Source: Janthinobacterium sp. TB1-E2 (lineage in GTDB: Bacteria; Pseudomonadota; Gammaproteobacteria; Burkholderiales; Burkholderiaceae_D). From it: a DNA stretch of 64,000 bases. The notes under the pieces were generated by a model. The model did no database searches and was not told where the DNA came from. It was given only the letters and a program-made list of their open reading frames with translations. Location: contig NZ_CP142523.1 of the NCBI RefSeq assembly GCF_036885605.1, positions 2,542,001-2,606,000 on the forward strand. Reading direction: 5' to 3'. Positions 1 to 8,073 of the stretch are shown in pieces (positions within the stretch are counted from its first letter, which is position 1; every line of letters begins with the position of its first letter). A program made the position numbers and the translations under genes.

Positions 1-121
1 AGGCCGAGCGGCAGCCGGTGTTTCTGGCTACGCCGATGGCGGGCTAATCTGCTTTCATCCGAACCGGTCATTGCAGGCGGCTTGTGCAATAATTTCATTT
101 CCTTAACGGAAGAGTATTGCC
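1..121 (+). other. Upstream region of the MoxR cassette
   Basis: No gene can be defined here. One + frame reads through 14 codons and stops with TAA at 45-47, so this could be the last codons of a gene that begins left of the window, but it is too short to identify. The remaining 74 bases before the ATG at 122 are comparatively AT-rich (90-110) and end in GGAAGAG, a good ribosome binding site for the MoxR gene. The promoter of the cassette presumably lies here or further upstream; I see no clear -35/-10 pair. Confidence 0.4.
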
Positions 122-1702
122 ATGCCGTCTTTTAATCTGTTCCAGCGCCTGTCCCAGGCCCCCACCAAACCCAAGTCCGCGCCCGTTGCGCGGCAGTTCG
201 ACGTGGCCGACCTGTACCAGGGACCCATCGCGCTGGGAGCGGAAGGCGAGACGCAAGCGCGGCCTTTCGATGAAAAGCTGCGCCAGGCCTACTTCTGGAT
301 CGTCAACCACGCCATCATCAGTCCCCATTACGATATCGAATACAACGACGGCCCGTCGCAGACGTATTCCGTGGGCGATAGCCGCCGCACCCTGAATTTG
401 CCGTCGGCGCAAAGCTATTCCAGTTTCATTCTGCTGCCGTTGCTGACGTTCGCCACGCGCCGCAAATGCCTGTTCGTCGGCGGGCCGGGGCGGGGCAAGA
501 CGGCCAGCGCCTTGCTGATGGGCGTTCTGGCCGGCTCCACCGTCAAGGAAGTCAAACGCGCCATGCAGCATGGCCACCCGCAGATGACGGTGGCCGATTT
601 GCTGGGCAATCCGCTGCCCGCCGATCTGGTGAACGCGCAAAGCATGGACGATATCCGCATCGCCTGGCGCGCCTGGCTGGGCATGCGCGTGAAAATCGTC
701 GATGAATACAACCGCATCCCTACGCGCACGCAAAGCGCGCTGCTCACTGTCATGGGCGACAATTACGCGGAAGTGCTGAACCATATTTACGAATGCCCGG
801 AAGCGGCCTGGTATCTGACGGCCAACGACGACCAGGGCGGCGGCACCTACCAGGTGATCGAGGCGCTGCGCGACCGGGTCGACGTGACGGTGCAGGCGCT
901 CGCTTTCAATCCGCGTTTTTTAAATGAACTGCTGCTGCGCGTGGAAGAAAACGTGCGCCCCGAAGAGCTGGTGCCGCCCGATATCATCTTCACGGAAGGG
1001 GAGGTGGACCAGATCGGCGAAGCGATCCGCCAGGTGGGTATCCCCGACGCCGTGCGCCGGCGCCTGGAATTCTTCGCCAGCCAGTTCGAGCTGTTCGAGA
1101 CGGCCGGCGGCCAGTTCGAATACATGACCAAGGACACGGCTCGCCTGGCCGGCGCCGACCGGGGGCAGGCGCAGGCGGCCGACAATGGGCGTGACCGCCT
1201 GAAAGACCTGGGCTGCCAGACCTTGAACGGCATCTCCGTGCGCACCCTGATGGCGCTGATGATCTACGCCAAGGCAATGGCGTATTTCCGCGGCAATGGC
1301 GAGGTGGAGCTGGAAGACTTGCGCCAGGTGCTGCCATTCGTCCTGCATAACAAGCTGCAGCCGGACCCGGACGCGCCATTTTTCGCGCTGCCGGAAAACG
1401 CCGCCTACCGCAGCGACAGACTGGGCTGGCTGCGCCGTTTGTTCGACCTGTCGAATGATGAATTCAACCGCCTGGACCTGGACCGCGACGATCCTGTCGG
1501 CGTGCTGTCGGCCGAATTCGACCTGGGCCTCGACGGCGTCAGCGAACGCGAAACCCTGGCGCGTTTGAACCGCATCGAAAAGCTGATCGCCGAACGCACG
1601 AAGGGGAGAAAACTGTATGGTCCCCTGTACGACGACCTGTTGAAGCTCAAGTACCTGCACCAGCGCTATACCAACTACCGCAGCTGGCTGCGTTCGCAAT
1701 GA
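122..1702 (+). CDS. MoxR-type AAA+ ATPase
   Basis: 526 aa cytoplasmic ATPase of the MoxR branch of AAA+ proteins, which typically act as ring chaperones remodelling a partner VWA protein. Visible motifs: Walker A GGPGRGKT at residues 120-127, Walker B with D194-E195 (KIVDEYNR), a sensor-1-like TAND at 233-236 and an RDR arginine-finger candidate at 250-252. It is longer than the usual 300-350 aa MoxR proteins, having about 110 extra N-terminal residues and a C-terminal extension past residue 350. GGAAGAG precedes the ATG. The stop overlaps the next start (ATGA at 1699-1702), so it is co-translated with the gene behind it. The VWA partner is encoded two genes downstream, which supports the assignment; the client is unknown. 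Confidence 0.85.
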   Translation: MPSFNLFQRLSQAPTKPKSAPVARQFDVADLYQGPIALGAEGETQARPFDEKLRQAYFWIVNHAIISPHYDIEYNDGPSQTYSVGDSRRTLNLPSAQSYSSFILLPLLTFATRRKCLFVGGPGRGKTASALLMGVLAGSTVKEVKRAMQHGHPQMTVADLLGNPLPADLVNAQSMDDIRIAWRAWLGMRVKIVDEYNRIPTRTQSALLTVMGDNYAEVLNHIYECPEAAWYLTANDDQGGGTYQVIEALRDRVDVTVQALAFNPRFLNELLLRVEENVRPEELVPPDIIFTEGEVDQIGEAIRQVGIPDAVRRRLEFFASQFELFETAGGQFEYMTKDTARLAGADRGQAQAADNGRDRLKDLGCQTLNGISVRTLMALMIYAKAMAYFRGNGEVELEDLRQVLPFVLHNKLQPDPDAPFFALPENAAYRSDRLGWLRRLFDLSNDEFNRLDLDRDDPVGVLSAEFDLGLDGVSERETLARLNRIEKLIAERTKGRKLYGPLYDDLLKLKYLHQRYTNYRSWLRSQ

Positions 1703-2166
1703 GCGTCCTGCGTTGTCAAGGCTTCCTGGAAGCGCTGGCCCTGCTCAATGGCGAAGCGAGCGACCTGTGCGCGAGCTACGAGCTGCGGCGCCTGCCCGAT
1801 GCGCCCGATCTCGCCACGGCGCTGGGCTTGCGCGTGGAAGATCATGCCTTGCACGTCATCGCCCCCGCGCGCGATTTGCGGGCCGCGCTGTGGCACATCA
1901 AGACGGTGCCGTGCGGGCGCGCGCAGCTGGAGCAGGTGTGCCAGCGCTGGTTTTTCTCGTCGCGGCACATGCAGGCGGCGCCACCGGGGCGCTTCCGCGC
2001 GCAGCTGGTGGCCTCCTTCATGGAATCGATCGACGACGCGCTCGGTGGATTTTCCCTGCACGCCGTGACGATGACGCCGCCAATGTGGTACGCGATCCAC
2101 TGGGACGAGATCGCGTTCGAGCGTGATGGCGAACGCTATCTGCTGCACTTGTCGCACAGCGACTGA
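1699..2166 (+). CDS. Unknown protein of the MoxR-VWA cassette
   Basis: 155 aa protein that I do not recognise. No signal peptide or membrane segment is visible; it is rich in Arg, Leu and Ala with a conserved-looking Trp/Phe-rich C-terminal half (CQRWFFSSRH near residue 80, MWYAIHWDEIAFERDG near 130). It starts within the stop of the MoxR ATPase gene (4-base overlap) and is followed after 9 bases by another unknown gene, so it belongs to the same operon. An adaptor or substrate-recognition role between the ATPase and the VWA protein is plausible from position only. Confidence 0.75.
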   Translation: MSVLRCQGFLEALALLNGEASDLCASYELRRLPDAPDLATALGLRVEDHALHVIAPARDLRAALWHIKTVPCGRAQLEQVCQRWFFSSRHMQAAPPGRFRAQLVASFMESIDDALGGFSLHAVTMTPPMWYAIHWDEIAFERDGERYLLHLSHSD

Positions 2167-2175
2167 AAGGCTGCG

Positions 2176-3147
2176 ATGATTTCTCCTGCCTTCGCCTCGA
2201 TACTTGCCAGCGGCCGCGCCCAGTTCAATGCGCGCGCGGCGGAAGCGCGCCGGCGTTTCCCCTCGCTCGACATGGCCGCCTTCGGCGCCTTCTTGCACGA
2301 CGGCGTCGATCCGCTGGTGCTGGCCGTGGCCGCCGCTGCGCCCGAGCGCGTGGGCGGCGCCACCCTGGCCGCCTATGACATGGCACTGGAACTGGTGGGC
2401 CACGGCCTGGCCGGCCCCGCGGCGAAAAACCCGTTCCTCAATACCGTGTGGTGCGAACTGGCGCCGTTGTTTGCTCCGCTGCTGGCGACGGCCCCCGTCG
2501 ACGTGCTGGGCATGCTCAGCAACGCCGCCATCCACATCGCCTCTGTGGCTGGCGCGCGGCCCGCGCAGTGGCAGTGCGAGCTGGCCGCCGTGGCGCCGCA
2601 AGTCGGCAGCGTCGCGCAGCTGCGCGCCATGGGCCAGGTGCTGGCCTGGCGCGCCGGCGTCGCGCATTTCCGCCAGGGCGCGCTGGCCGCCGCCGACACC
2701 TTGCCGCCCGCGCTGGCGCTGGCCGCGTTTGGCGAGCCGGGTGCGCAATGGCCGCAAGTGCATGCGCAGTTGCTGGACTATCCCTGGCGCGGCAATCCAG
2801 AGGGCAGGGAGTTCGGCAGCTTCAGCGGCCTCGGTGGCGACTTCGGCACGCCGCCGCAGGTGCGTGCAACAAACGACGGTTTTGTCGTGCGCAGCGCCGA
2901 GCGCCATTACCTGCTGGTGGCCGACGCCTATGGCGCCGTGCTGCACAGCGCCACGGCGCAGGAGTATGAGCAGGCCACTACCGGCATGCCATCGTCCGTG
3001 CGTCTCGATGGGGCGACCGTGCACGTCGGCGCGCGCAGTATCGCGCTCGACCTGCCGGCCGGCGACATCGCGCTTGCCGCGAATGCGCACACGCTCGCCA
3101 TCACGTCGCCGTGGACGCACGCGATCCGCCTGCTGCCGCTCGCATGA
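2176..3147 (+). CDS. Unknown protein of the MoxR-VWA cassette
   Basis: 323 aa protein without a recognisable family. The first ~200 residues look largely helical and Ala/Leu-rich, the last ~100 contain short alternating hydrophobic stretches that look like beta strands (DGFVVRSAERHYLLVADAYG, then SVRLDGATVHVGARSIALDL). No catalytic motif, signal peptide or membrane segment is apparent. AAAGG precedes the ATG by a normal distance. Its stop overlaps the start of the HExxH-VWA gene (ATGA at 3144-3147). Probably a structural component of the same complex; this is inference from coupling alone. Confidence 0.75.
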   Translation: MISPAFASILASGRAQFNARAAEARRRFPSLDMAAFGAFLHDGVDPLVLAVAAAAPERVGGATLAAYDMALELVGHGLAGPAAKNPFLNTVWCELAPLFAPLLATAPVDVLGMLSNAAIHIASVAGARPAQWQCELAAVAPQVGSVAQLRAMGQVLAWRAGVAHFRQGALAAADTLPPALALAAFGEPGAQWPQVHAQLLDYPWRGNPEGREFGSFSGLGGDFGTPPQVRATNDGFVVRSAERHYLLVADAYGAVLHSATAQEYEQATTGMPSSVRLDGATVHVGARSIALDLPAGDIALAANAHTLAITSPWTHAIRLLPLA

Positions 3148-4901
3148 AGACGACCGCCGACACGGTACTGATCGACAGCTGGCGCGCCGCCTGGCCCGAG
3201 GCCCTGGCCGTGTGGAGCAAATTTACGCGCTTGCGCGACCCGAACCTGTGCGCCAGCCGCGTCGAAGCCAGCAAGCAGGGCTTGTCCGGCAGCTTCGCCA
3301 TGATCCGCTTGCTGGACCAGAGCGTCGTGGTGGACTTGCCGCTGGTGACGGAGCTGGGCCTGCAAGACTATGCGCTGGAAGTGCTTGCCCATGAAATCGG
3401 CCACCATATCCTCGCGCCGGGCAGCGCAAGCGACCAGTTCCGTCTGCTGGCGCGCATGCGCCGCGCCTTGCCGACCCTGGAGCAGCACGCGCCCATGGTG
3501 GCCAATCTGTACACGGACCTGTTCATCAACGACCGTTTGCAGCGCCAGGCGAACCTGCGCATGGCCGATATCTACCGCAAGCTTGAGCAGGGACGCTCTG
3601 TGGACGCCAAGGCCAGCGGCGGTGTATGGACCCTGTACATGCGCATCTATGAAAACCTGTGGCAGCTGGAAAAGGGTGAGCTGGGCGGCGGCGAGGCTGA
3701 CGAACGGCTGGACACGGACGCCTGGCTTGGTGCGCGCCTGATACGCGTGTATGCGAACGACTGGATGCTGGCGGCGGGCCGCTTCGCCACCTTGCTGCTG
3801 CCTTACCTGGTGGAAGACACGGACGCTCTGAGCCCGAGCCGCTATCTGCTCGACACGCGCGATGCGGCCCGTGGCTGCCAGACGTATGGCGCGCAGCAGA
3901 TCGAGGATGACGAGGAGGACGGTGCCATCCATCCCGTGCACGACAAGCGCATCTCGGGCCTCGATGGGGATGAGCCGCCTGCCGAGCCGGCGGCCAGGCA
4001 GGGCGGCGGCCAGCTGCGCGAACCGTTCGAGCTGGGCGACATTCTAAAGGCGTCGGGCGTGGACCTGAGCGACCATGAAATCGCCATCCGCTATTACCGC
4101 GAGCGGGCCTTGCCGCACCTGGTGGCGTTCCCCAGCCGCCCCGCGCCCGAATCGCAGGAACCGCAGATGGAAGGGCTGGAACCGTGGGAAATCGGTGACC
4201 CGCTCGAAGACATCGACTGGCTGCAATCGGTGATGCAGTCGCCACGCCCCGTGCCGGGCGTGACCACCGTGCGCCGCGTGTATGGCCGCGAACCGGCGCG
4301 CGCCATCGACGCCGTGCCCGTCGACCTCGATATGTACGTGGACAGTTCCGGTTCCATGCCGAACCCGCAGGCGCATACCTCGTTTTTGACACTGGCTGGC
4401 GCCGTCATCGCGCTATCGGCCTTGCGCGCCGGCGCGAAAGTGCAGGTGACCCTGTGGAGCGGCAAGAACGAGGTGATGCAAACGCCGGGTTTCGTGCGCG
4501 ATGAAGACATGATCCTGGGCGTGCTGACGGAGTTTTTCGGCGGCGGCACATGCTTCCCCATCCACCGCCTGCGCCAGACCTATGCGGCAAAGCGCGAACG
4601 GCCCGCGCACATTTTGATGATTTCCGACGATGGCATCACCACGATGTTCGACAACGATGAACTGGGCAACAGCGGCTGGGATATTTCCGCCAAGGCGCTG
4701 GCGCAGGGGGGCGCGGGCGGCACCATGGCCCTGAACCTGGAGCGCGAATGGGAGGGCGCGGCGGCTAACAAGTGGCTGCAGAAAACCTATGACGACTTGA
4801 AGCGCGCGCGCCGCGAGCAGGGCTGGGATATCCACGCCGTCGAGCGCTACGAGGACTTGCTGGACTTTGCACGGGCGTTCAGCCGGCGCCACTATGTTTA
4901 A
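3144..4901 (+). CDS. HExxH metallopeptidase-like / VWA fusion protein
   Basis: 585 aa two-domain protein. Residues 83-87 read HEIGH, a zinc-protease type HExxH motif, followed by TDLFIND at 124-130, which resembles the D-containing helix in the putative metallopeptidase domain that precedes VWA-like domains (Pfam DUF2201_N type architecture). The C-terminal VWA domain begins about residue 393, with an intact MIDAS motif DSSGS (D400, S402, S404), a GGGT at 466-469 and SDDG at 494-497. An acidic linker lies near 253-280. Start at 3144 chosen because it overlaps the previous stop; an in-frame ATG 11 codons earlier lies inside the previous gene. As in RavA-ViaA, NorQ-NorD and CbbQ-CbbO pairs, it is the expected partner of the MoxR ATPase. 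Whether the peptidase site is active is unknown. Confidence 0.85.
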   Translation: MKTTADTVLIDSWRAAWPEALAVWSKFTRLRDPNLCASRVEASKQGLSGSFAMIRLLDQSVVVDLPLVTELGLQDYALEVLAHEIGHHILAPGSASDQFRLLARMRRALPTLEQHAPMVANLYTDLFINDRLQRQANLRMADIYRKLEQGRSVDAKASGGVWTLYMRIYENLWQLEKGELGGGEADERLDTDAWLGARLIRVYANDWMLAAGRFATLLLPYLVEDTDALSPSRYLLDTRDAARGCQTYGAQQIEDDEEDGAIHPVHDKRISGLDGDEPPAEPAARQGGGQLREPFELGDILKASGVDLSDHEIAIRYYRERALPHLVAFPSRPAPESQEPQMEGLEPWEIGDPLEDIDWLQSVMQSPRPVPGVTTVRRVYGREPARAIDAVPVDLDMYVDSSGSMPNPQAHTSFLTLAGAVIALSALRAGAKVQVTLWSGKNEVMQTPGFVRDEDMILGVLTEFFGGGTCFPIHRLRQTYAAKRERPAHILMISDDGITTMFDNDELGNSGWDISAKALAQGGAGGTMALNLEREWEGAAANKWLQKTYDDLKRARREQGWDIHAVERYEDLLDFARAFSRRHYV

Positions 4902-4905
4902 ATCC

Positions 4906-4932
4906 GGGGTCAGACCCGCCGGGTCTGACCCC
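4906..4932. repeat. GGGGTCAGACC palindromic repeat, short form, copy 1
   Basis: A 27-base near-perfect inverted repeat with 13-base arms (GGGGTCAGACCCG and its complement) around a single central base. It begins 4 bases after the stop of the HExxH-VWA gene and splits the cassette into a four-gene and a three-gene part. Further copies lie at 15994, 20411, 45253 and 52532. The following flank (about 4933-4965) resembles the flank after copies 2 and 3, so the repeated unit may be somewhat longer than the palindrome. Confidence 0.85.
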
Positions 4933-4984
4933 AGCCTTTGCTTTTGGGGCTAAATTTGCGCATCACTGTATTAAGAAAAGGCCC

Positions 4985-5578
4985 ATGAATATCTCTGGTC
5001 CCCACCTCGAAACCCTGACCCACCGCCTGGCCGACACGCCCGTCGAATTCCTCGCCGAGCCCCGCATTGCCGGCGTCGCCAATGCGCAGGCCGTGGCCGT
5101 TGCCGCGCTCGTCAACGACATTTTGCTGCTGCATGGCGCCCGTGCGCCGGCCGCGTCCCTGCACGGGTTTATCGGCGCGCAGGTGAAGGCGGACCGCAAC
5201 CGGCTGGCGCTGGCCATGATCGTGTGCTGGCTGCTGGCCGACGACTGGTTCACCGGCCAGCAATTGCCGCAGCCAGCCTTGCTGCAGGTGCTGGGCGAGG
5301 CGGCACGCGAACTGGCCGCTGCCACGCCGGCCCACCAGTTCACGCAAGACCCCGAGCGGCGCGAGGAACTGGCGCGCATCGTGCTGGCGCGCCTCGGTTT
5401 TCGGCCCCGCGACGAAAGCGTGGCGCAGGCGACGGACAGATTGTCCGCCATCAGCGGCACGGAACGCCGCCGCCTGCTCGAAGCGAGCCGGCTGGCCGAG
5501 CAGCGCGCGCGTGAAATCCGCGAAGCGCTGGCGAAGAAGGCGGCCGAGGAATCGGCCGACAAGTGGTCGCGCGAATGA
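4985..5578 (+). CDS. Unknown cassette protein with charged helical C-terminus
   Basis: 197 aa protein not recognised as a known family. The first ~110 residues are hydrophobic and helical; the last ~55 (from RDESVAQATDRL onward) are strongly charged, rich in Arg, Glu and Lys, and look like a long amphipathic or coiled-coil helix. No signal peptide. The ATG follows AAGAAAAGGCCC, an acceptable ribosome binding site. Its stop overlaps the start of the ANL gene (ATGA at 5575-5578), which places it with the downstream enzymes, although the short palindromic repeat separates it from the VWA gene by 83 bases. Confidence 0.75.
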   Translation: MNISGPHLETLTHRLADTPVEFLAEPRIAGVANAQAVAVAALVNDILLLHGARAPAASLHGFIGAQVKADRNRLALAMIVCWLLADDWFTGQQLPQPALLQVLGEAARELAAATPAHQFTQDPERREELARIVLARLGFRPRDESVAQATDRLSAISGTERRRLLEASRLAEQRAREIREALAKKAAEESADKWSRE

Positions 5579-6954
5579 CGCTCGCTGGCAAACCTGACGT
5601 CAACCTGCCTGGCGGCGCCTGGGAATCGGACCGCGACTACTGTCCCACCCTGACGCCGGCGGGCGCGCGCATGCTGGCGCACTTGCGCAATCATCCTAGC
5701 GCCCCTGTCTACCGCAACCGCAGCGGCAACAAGCTGCTGGCAGCGGAGGTGGAATCACTGCGCACCTACGAGCAGGAAGTCATGGACGCGGTAGTCGCTT
5801 GGGGCGCCGATGCGCCGCCGCCCTGGCTGGCCGATTTTCTCAGGACCGTCTATGCCACCGTGCCGCATTACCGCGCCTGCGGCTCGCCACCCGCGCGTCT
5901 CGCGGACGTGGCGCCCATCAGCCGCGCCGAGCTGGCGCACGACATCGCCGCCTTCGTGCCCGACGATGCGGACCTGGCGCGCATGATCAACTTCCAGACG
6001 ACGGGCACCACGGGCCATCCGCTGCTGATCGCTTCGCACCCGCTGGTGGCGGGCCGTTACCTGGCCTTCCACAAGCGCGCGCTGCGCCGCTTCGGCGTGA
6101 CCCTGCGCCATGGAGCGGGACAGGTGGGCGTGATGCTGCTGGGGCACCAGCGCAGCTGCTTCACCTATGTCTCCGTCACGCCGACGATGCATGAATCGGG
6201 CCTGGCGAAGATCAATCTGCACGTGGACGACTGGCGCGACCCTGACGACCGCGCGCGCTACCTGGACGCCATGGCGCCGGAGCTGATCGCGGGCGACCCC
6301 ATCTCGTTTGCCGAACTGCTGGCCCTGCCCATGGCGCACAAGCCGGCCGCGCTGATGTCTGTGTCGATGATGCTGTTGCCCGGCATGCGCGCGCGCCTGG
6401 AAGCGCGTTTCGGCTGCCCCGTGCTCGACATCTATTCGCTCAATGAAGTGGGGCCCGTCGCCGTCTACGACGAACAGGCGGGCGGGCATGTACTGCTGCA
6501 GCACCGGCTGTACGTGGAAATCCTCGATGCTGCGGGCCAGCCCGTGCCCGAGGGCGCGCGCGGCGAAATCACGGTGACGGGCGGCTTCAATTTCTGCCTG
6601 CCCCTCGTGCGCTACCGCACGGGCGACTACGCTTCGCTGGCGCATGGCCCGCACGGCCCCGTGCTGGTGGGGCTGGCGGGACGCAGCCCTTTGCGCTATC
6701 GCACGGTCAACGGCGAATGGATCAATAATATCGACATCACCCACGCCCTGAAACCGCTGGCCATCGCCCTGTTCGGCGTGCACCAGCATGGCGATGGCGC
6801 CATCGCACTGCGCCTGGCGCCGGGCGCCATGCCGCAGGCTGACCGGGCGCGCGCCTTGCTCGCGCCTTTTTTCGGCGCCATCACGGTCGAGACTTTGCTG
6901 GCGGAAGACAAGATCATTCAATACACCTCGGATTTGCAGGAAGCGGCAGCATGA
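5575..6954 (+). CDS. Adenylate-forming (ANL superfamily) enzyme, PaaK/CapK-like
   Basis: 459 aa ATP-dependent adenylating enzyme. The phosphate-binding signature TTGTTGHP occurs at residues 142-149, YSLNEVGP at 287-294 matches the adenine-binding region, and RYRTGDYASL at 346-355 carries the ribose-binding aspartate D351. Size and motifs are closest to the phenylacetate-CoA ligase/CapK branch rather than to large acyl-CoA synthetases. Family members activate a carboxylate as an acyl-AMP; the substrate here is unknown. A C-terminal DKIIQYTSDL may supply the catalytic lysine. It overlaps both neighbours by four bases (5575-5578 and 6951-6954), so it is translationally coupled to the unknown gene before it and the NadR-like gene after it. 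ATG at 5575 preferred over a GTG four codons earlier. Confidence 0.8.
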   Translation: MTLAGKPDVNLPGGAWESDRDYCPTLTPAGARMLAHLRNHPSAPVYRNRSGNKLLAAEVESLRTYEQEVMDAVVAWGADAPPPWLADFLRTVYATVPHYRACGSPPARLADVAPISRAELAHDIAAFVPDDADLARMINFQTTGTTGHPLLIASHPLVAGRYLAFHKRALRRFGVTLRHGAGQVGVMLLGHQRSCFTYVSVTPTMHESGLAKINLHVDDWRDPDDRARYLDAMAPELIAGDPISFAELLALPMAHKPAALMSVSMMLLPGMRARLEARFGCPVLDIYSLNEVGPVAVYDEQAGGHVLLQHRLYVEILDAAGQPVPEGARGEITVTGGFNFCLPLVRYRTGDYASLAHGPHGPVLVGLAGRSPLRYRTVNGEWINNIDITHALKPLAIALFGVHQHGDGAIALRLAPGAMPQADRARALLAPFFGAITVETLLAEDKIIQYTSDLQEAAA

Positions 6955-7991
6955 ACCTTTACAAGCGCGGTCTCGTGGTCGGCAAATTCTGCCCGCTGCA
7001 CCAAGGCCACGAACTGTTGATTCATCGTGCGCAAGACGCCAGCGAAGAACTGCTGGTGGTCAGCTACACGAAACCTGAATTTCCCGGCTGCGAGCCGACG
7101 CGCCGGGAACGCTGGCTGCGCGCGCAGTTCCCGCAGGCGCAGATCGTCGTACTGGACGATGCGCGCCTGGCTGCCCTGTGTGCGGCGCGCGGCGTGCCTG
7201 CGCGCTCGCTGCCGCATAACGACGACGATGGCGAGCTGCATCGCCACTTCATGGGCTGGTTGTGCTGGACGGTGCTGGAACTGCCTGTCGATGCCGTGTT
7301 TACCAGCGAAGATTACGGCCCCGGCTTCGCGCGGGTGCTGGAACGGCATTATGCGAGCGGGCCGGTGGCCCACGTGAGCGTGGACCAGGCGAGAACGTTG
7401 GTGCCCGTGTCCGGCACCGTGGCGCGGCAAGATCCGCATGCGCACAGCGCCTTCCTGTCGCCGATTGTGCGCGCCGATTTTGTCACGCGCGTGTGCGTGC
7501 TCGGTGGCGAATCGAGCGGCAAGACCACCTTGACGGCCGCGCTGGCGGCGCATTTCGAGACGGCCTGGGTGGCCGAGTATGGCCGCGAATTGTGGGAAAG
7601 TCAGGATGGTATTTTGGTTTATGATGATCTGCTGAAGATCGGCCGGGAACAGCTGCGCCGCGAAGCGCAGGCGCTGTTGGCCGCGCGGCGCTGGCTGTTT
7701 TGCGACACCTCGCCCATGACCACGTATTTCTACTGCGTCGAGATGTTCGGCAAGGCCGAACAGGAACTGGCGCAGCTGGCCGAACACCGCTACGACCTGG
7801 TGCTGCTGTGCGCCCCCGATTTTCCCTTCATCCAGGATGGCACGCGCCGCGACGAGGATTTCCGTGCGCGCCAGCATGCGTGGTACCAGGCCGAACTGGC
7901 GCGGCGGGGGATTGTCTATGTCAATGTGTCAGGCACGGTGGCCGAGAGGGTCAGGCAAGTCGCCCAGTTGCTTGCGCGTAGGTCGGATTAG
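6951..7991 (+). CDS. nadR: NadR-like NMN adenylyltransferase / ribosylnicotinamide kinase
   Basis: 346 aa bifunctional enzyme of NAD salvage. The N-terminal nucleotidyltransferase domain shows GKFCPLHQGH at residues 11-20 (the GxFxPxHxGH signature) and an ISxTxxR-like element VSGTVAR at 153-159. The C-terminal kinase domain starts about 180 with a Walker A, GGESSGKT, at 185-192. The DNA-binding HTH domain of enterobacterial NadR is absent, so a repressor role is unlikely. No PnuC-type nicotinamide riboside transporter is nearby. The four-base overlap with the ANL gene and the cassette context make ordinary NAD housekeeping uncertain. The last codons and the TAG stop are formed by the REPIN-like repeat at 7978. 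Confidence 0.85.
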   Translation: MNLYKRGLVVGKFCPLHQGHELLIHRAQDASEELLVVSYTKPEFPGCEPTRRERWLRAQFPQAQIVVLDDARLAALCAARGVPARSLPHNDDDGELHRHFMGWLCWTVLELPVDAVFTSEDYGPGFARVLERHYASGPVAHVSVDQARTLVPVSGTVARQDPHAHSAFLSPIVRADFVTRVCVLGGESSGKTTLTAALAAHFETAWVAEYGRELWESQDGILVYDDLLKIGREQLRREAQALLAARRWLFCDTSPMTTYFYCVEMFGKAEQELAQLAEHRYDLVLLCAPDFPFIQDGTRRDEDFRARQHAWYQAELARRGIVYVNVSGTVAERVRQVAQLLARRSD

Positions 7992-8073
7992 GCCCGAAGG
8001 GCCGTAATCCGACATCACCACATACGTCAACAATGTTGTCGGATTACGCGGCTGCGCCGCTAATCCGACCTAC
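7978..8073. repeat. REPIN-like inverted repeat pair, copy 1
   Basis: Two inverted copies of a REP-like hairpin face each other. The outer ends are GTAGGTCGGATTA and its complement. Each half is itself a hairpin: 7982-8013 has arms GTCGGATTA/TAATCCGAC around a GGCCC-GAA-GGGCC inner stem, and 8038-8069 has the same outer arms around GCGGC-TGC-GCCGC. The linker contains CAACAATGTT, as in copy 2 at 42830. The stop codons of both converging genes (NadR-like TAG 7989-7991, TetR TAG 8070-8072 on the other strand) lie inside the element. It may also act as a bidirectional terminator or mRNA end protector. Confidence 0.9.

Noticed and set aside
1675..3120. A 481-codon - strand frame opposite two unknown cassette genes
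   Set aside because: The + strand genes fit the overlapping operon with proper starts, while the - strand frame has no start context and shadow-like composition.
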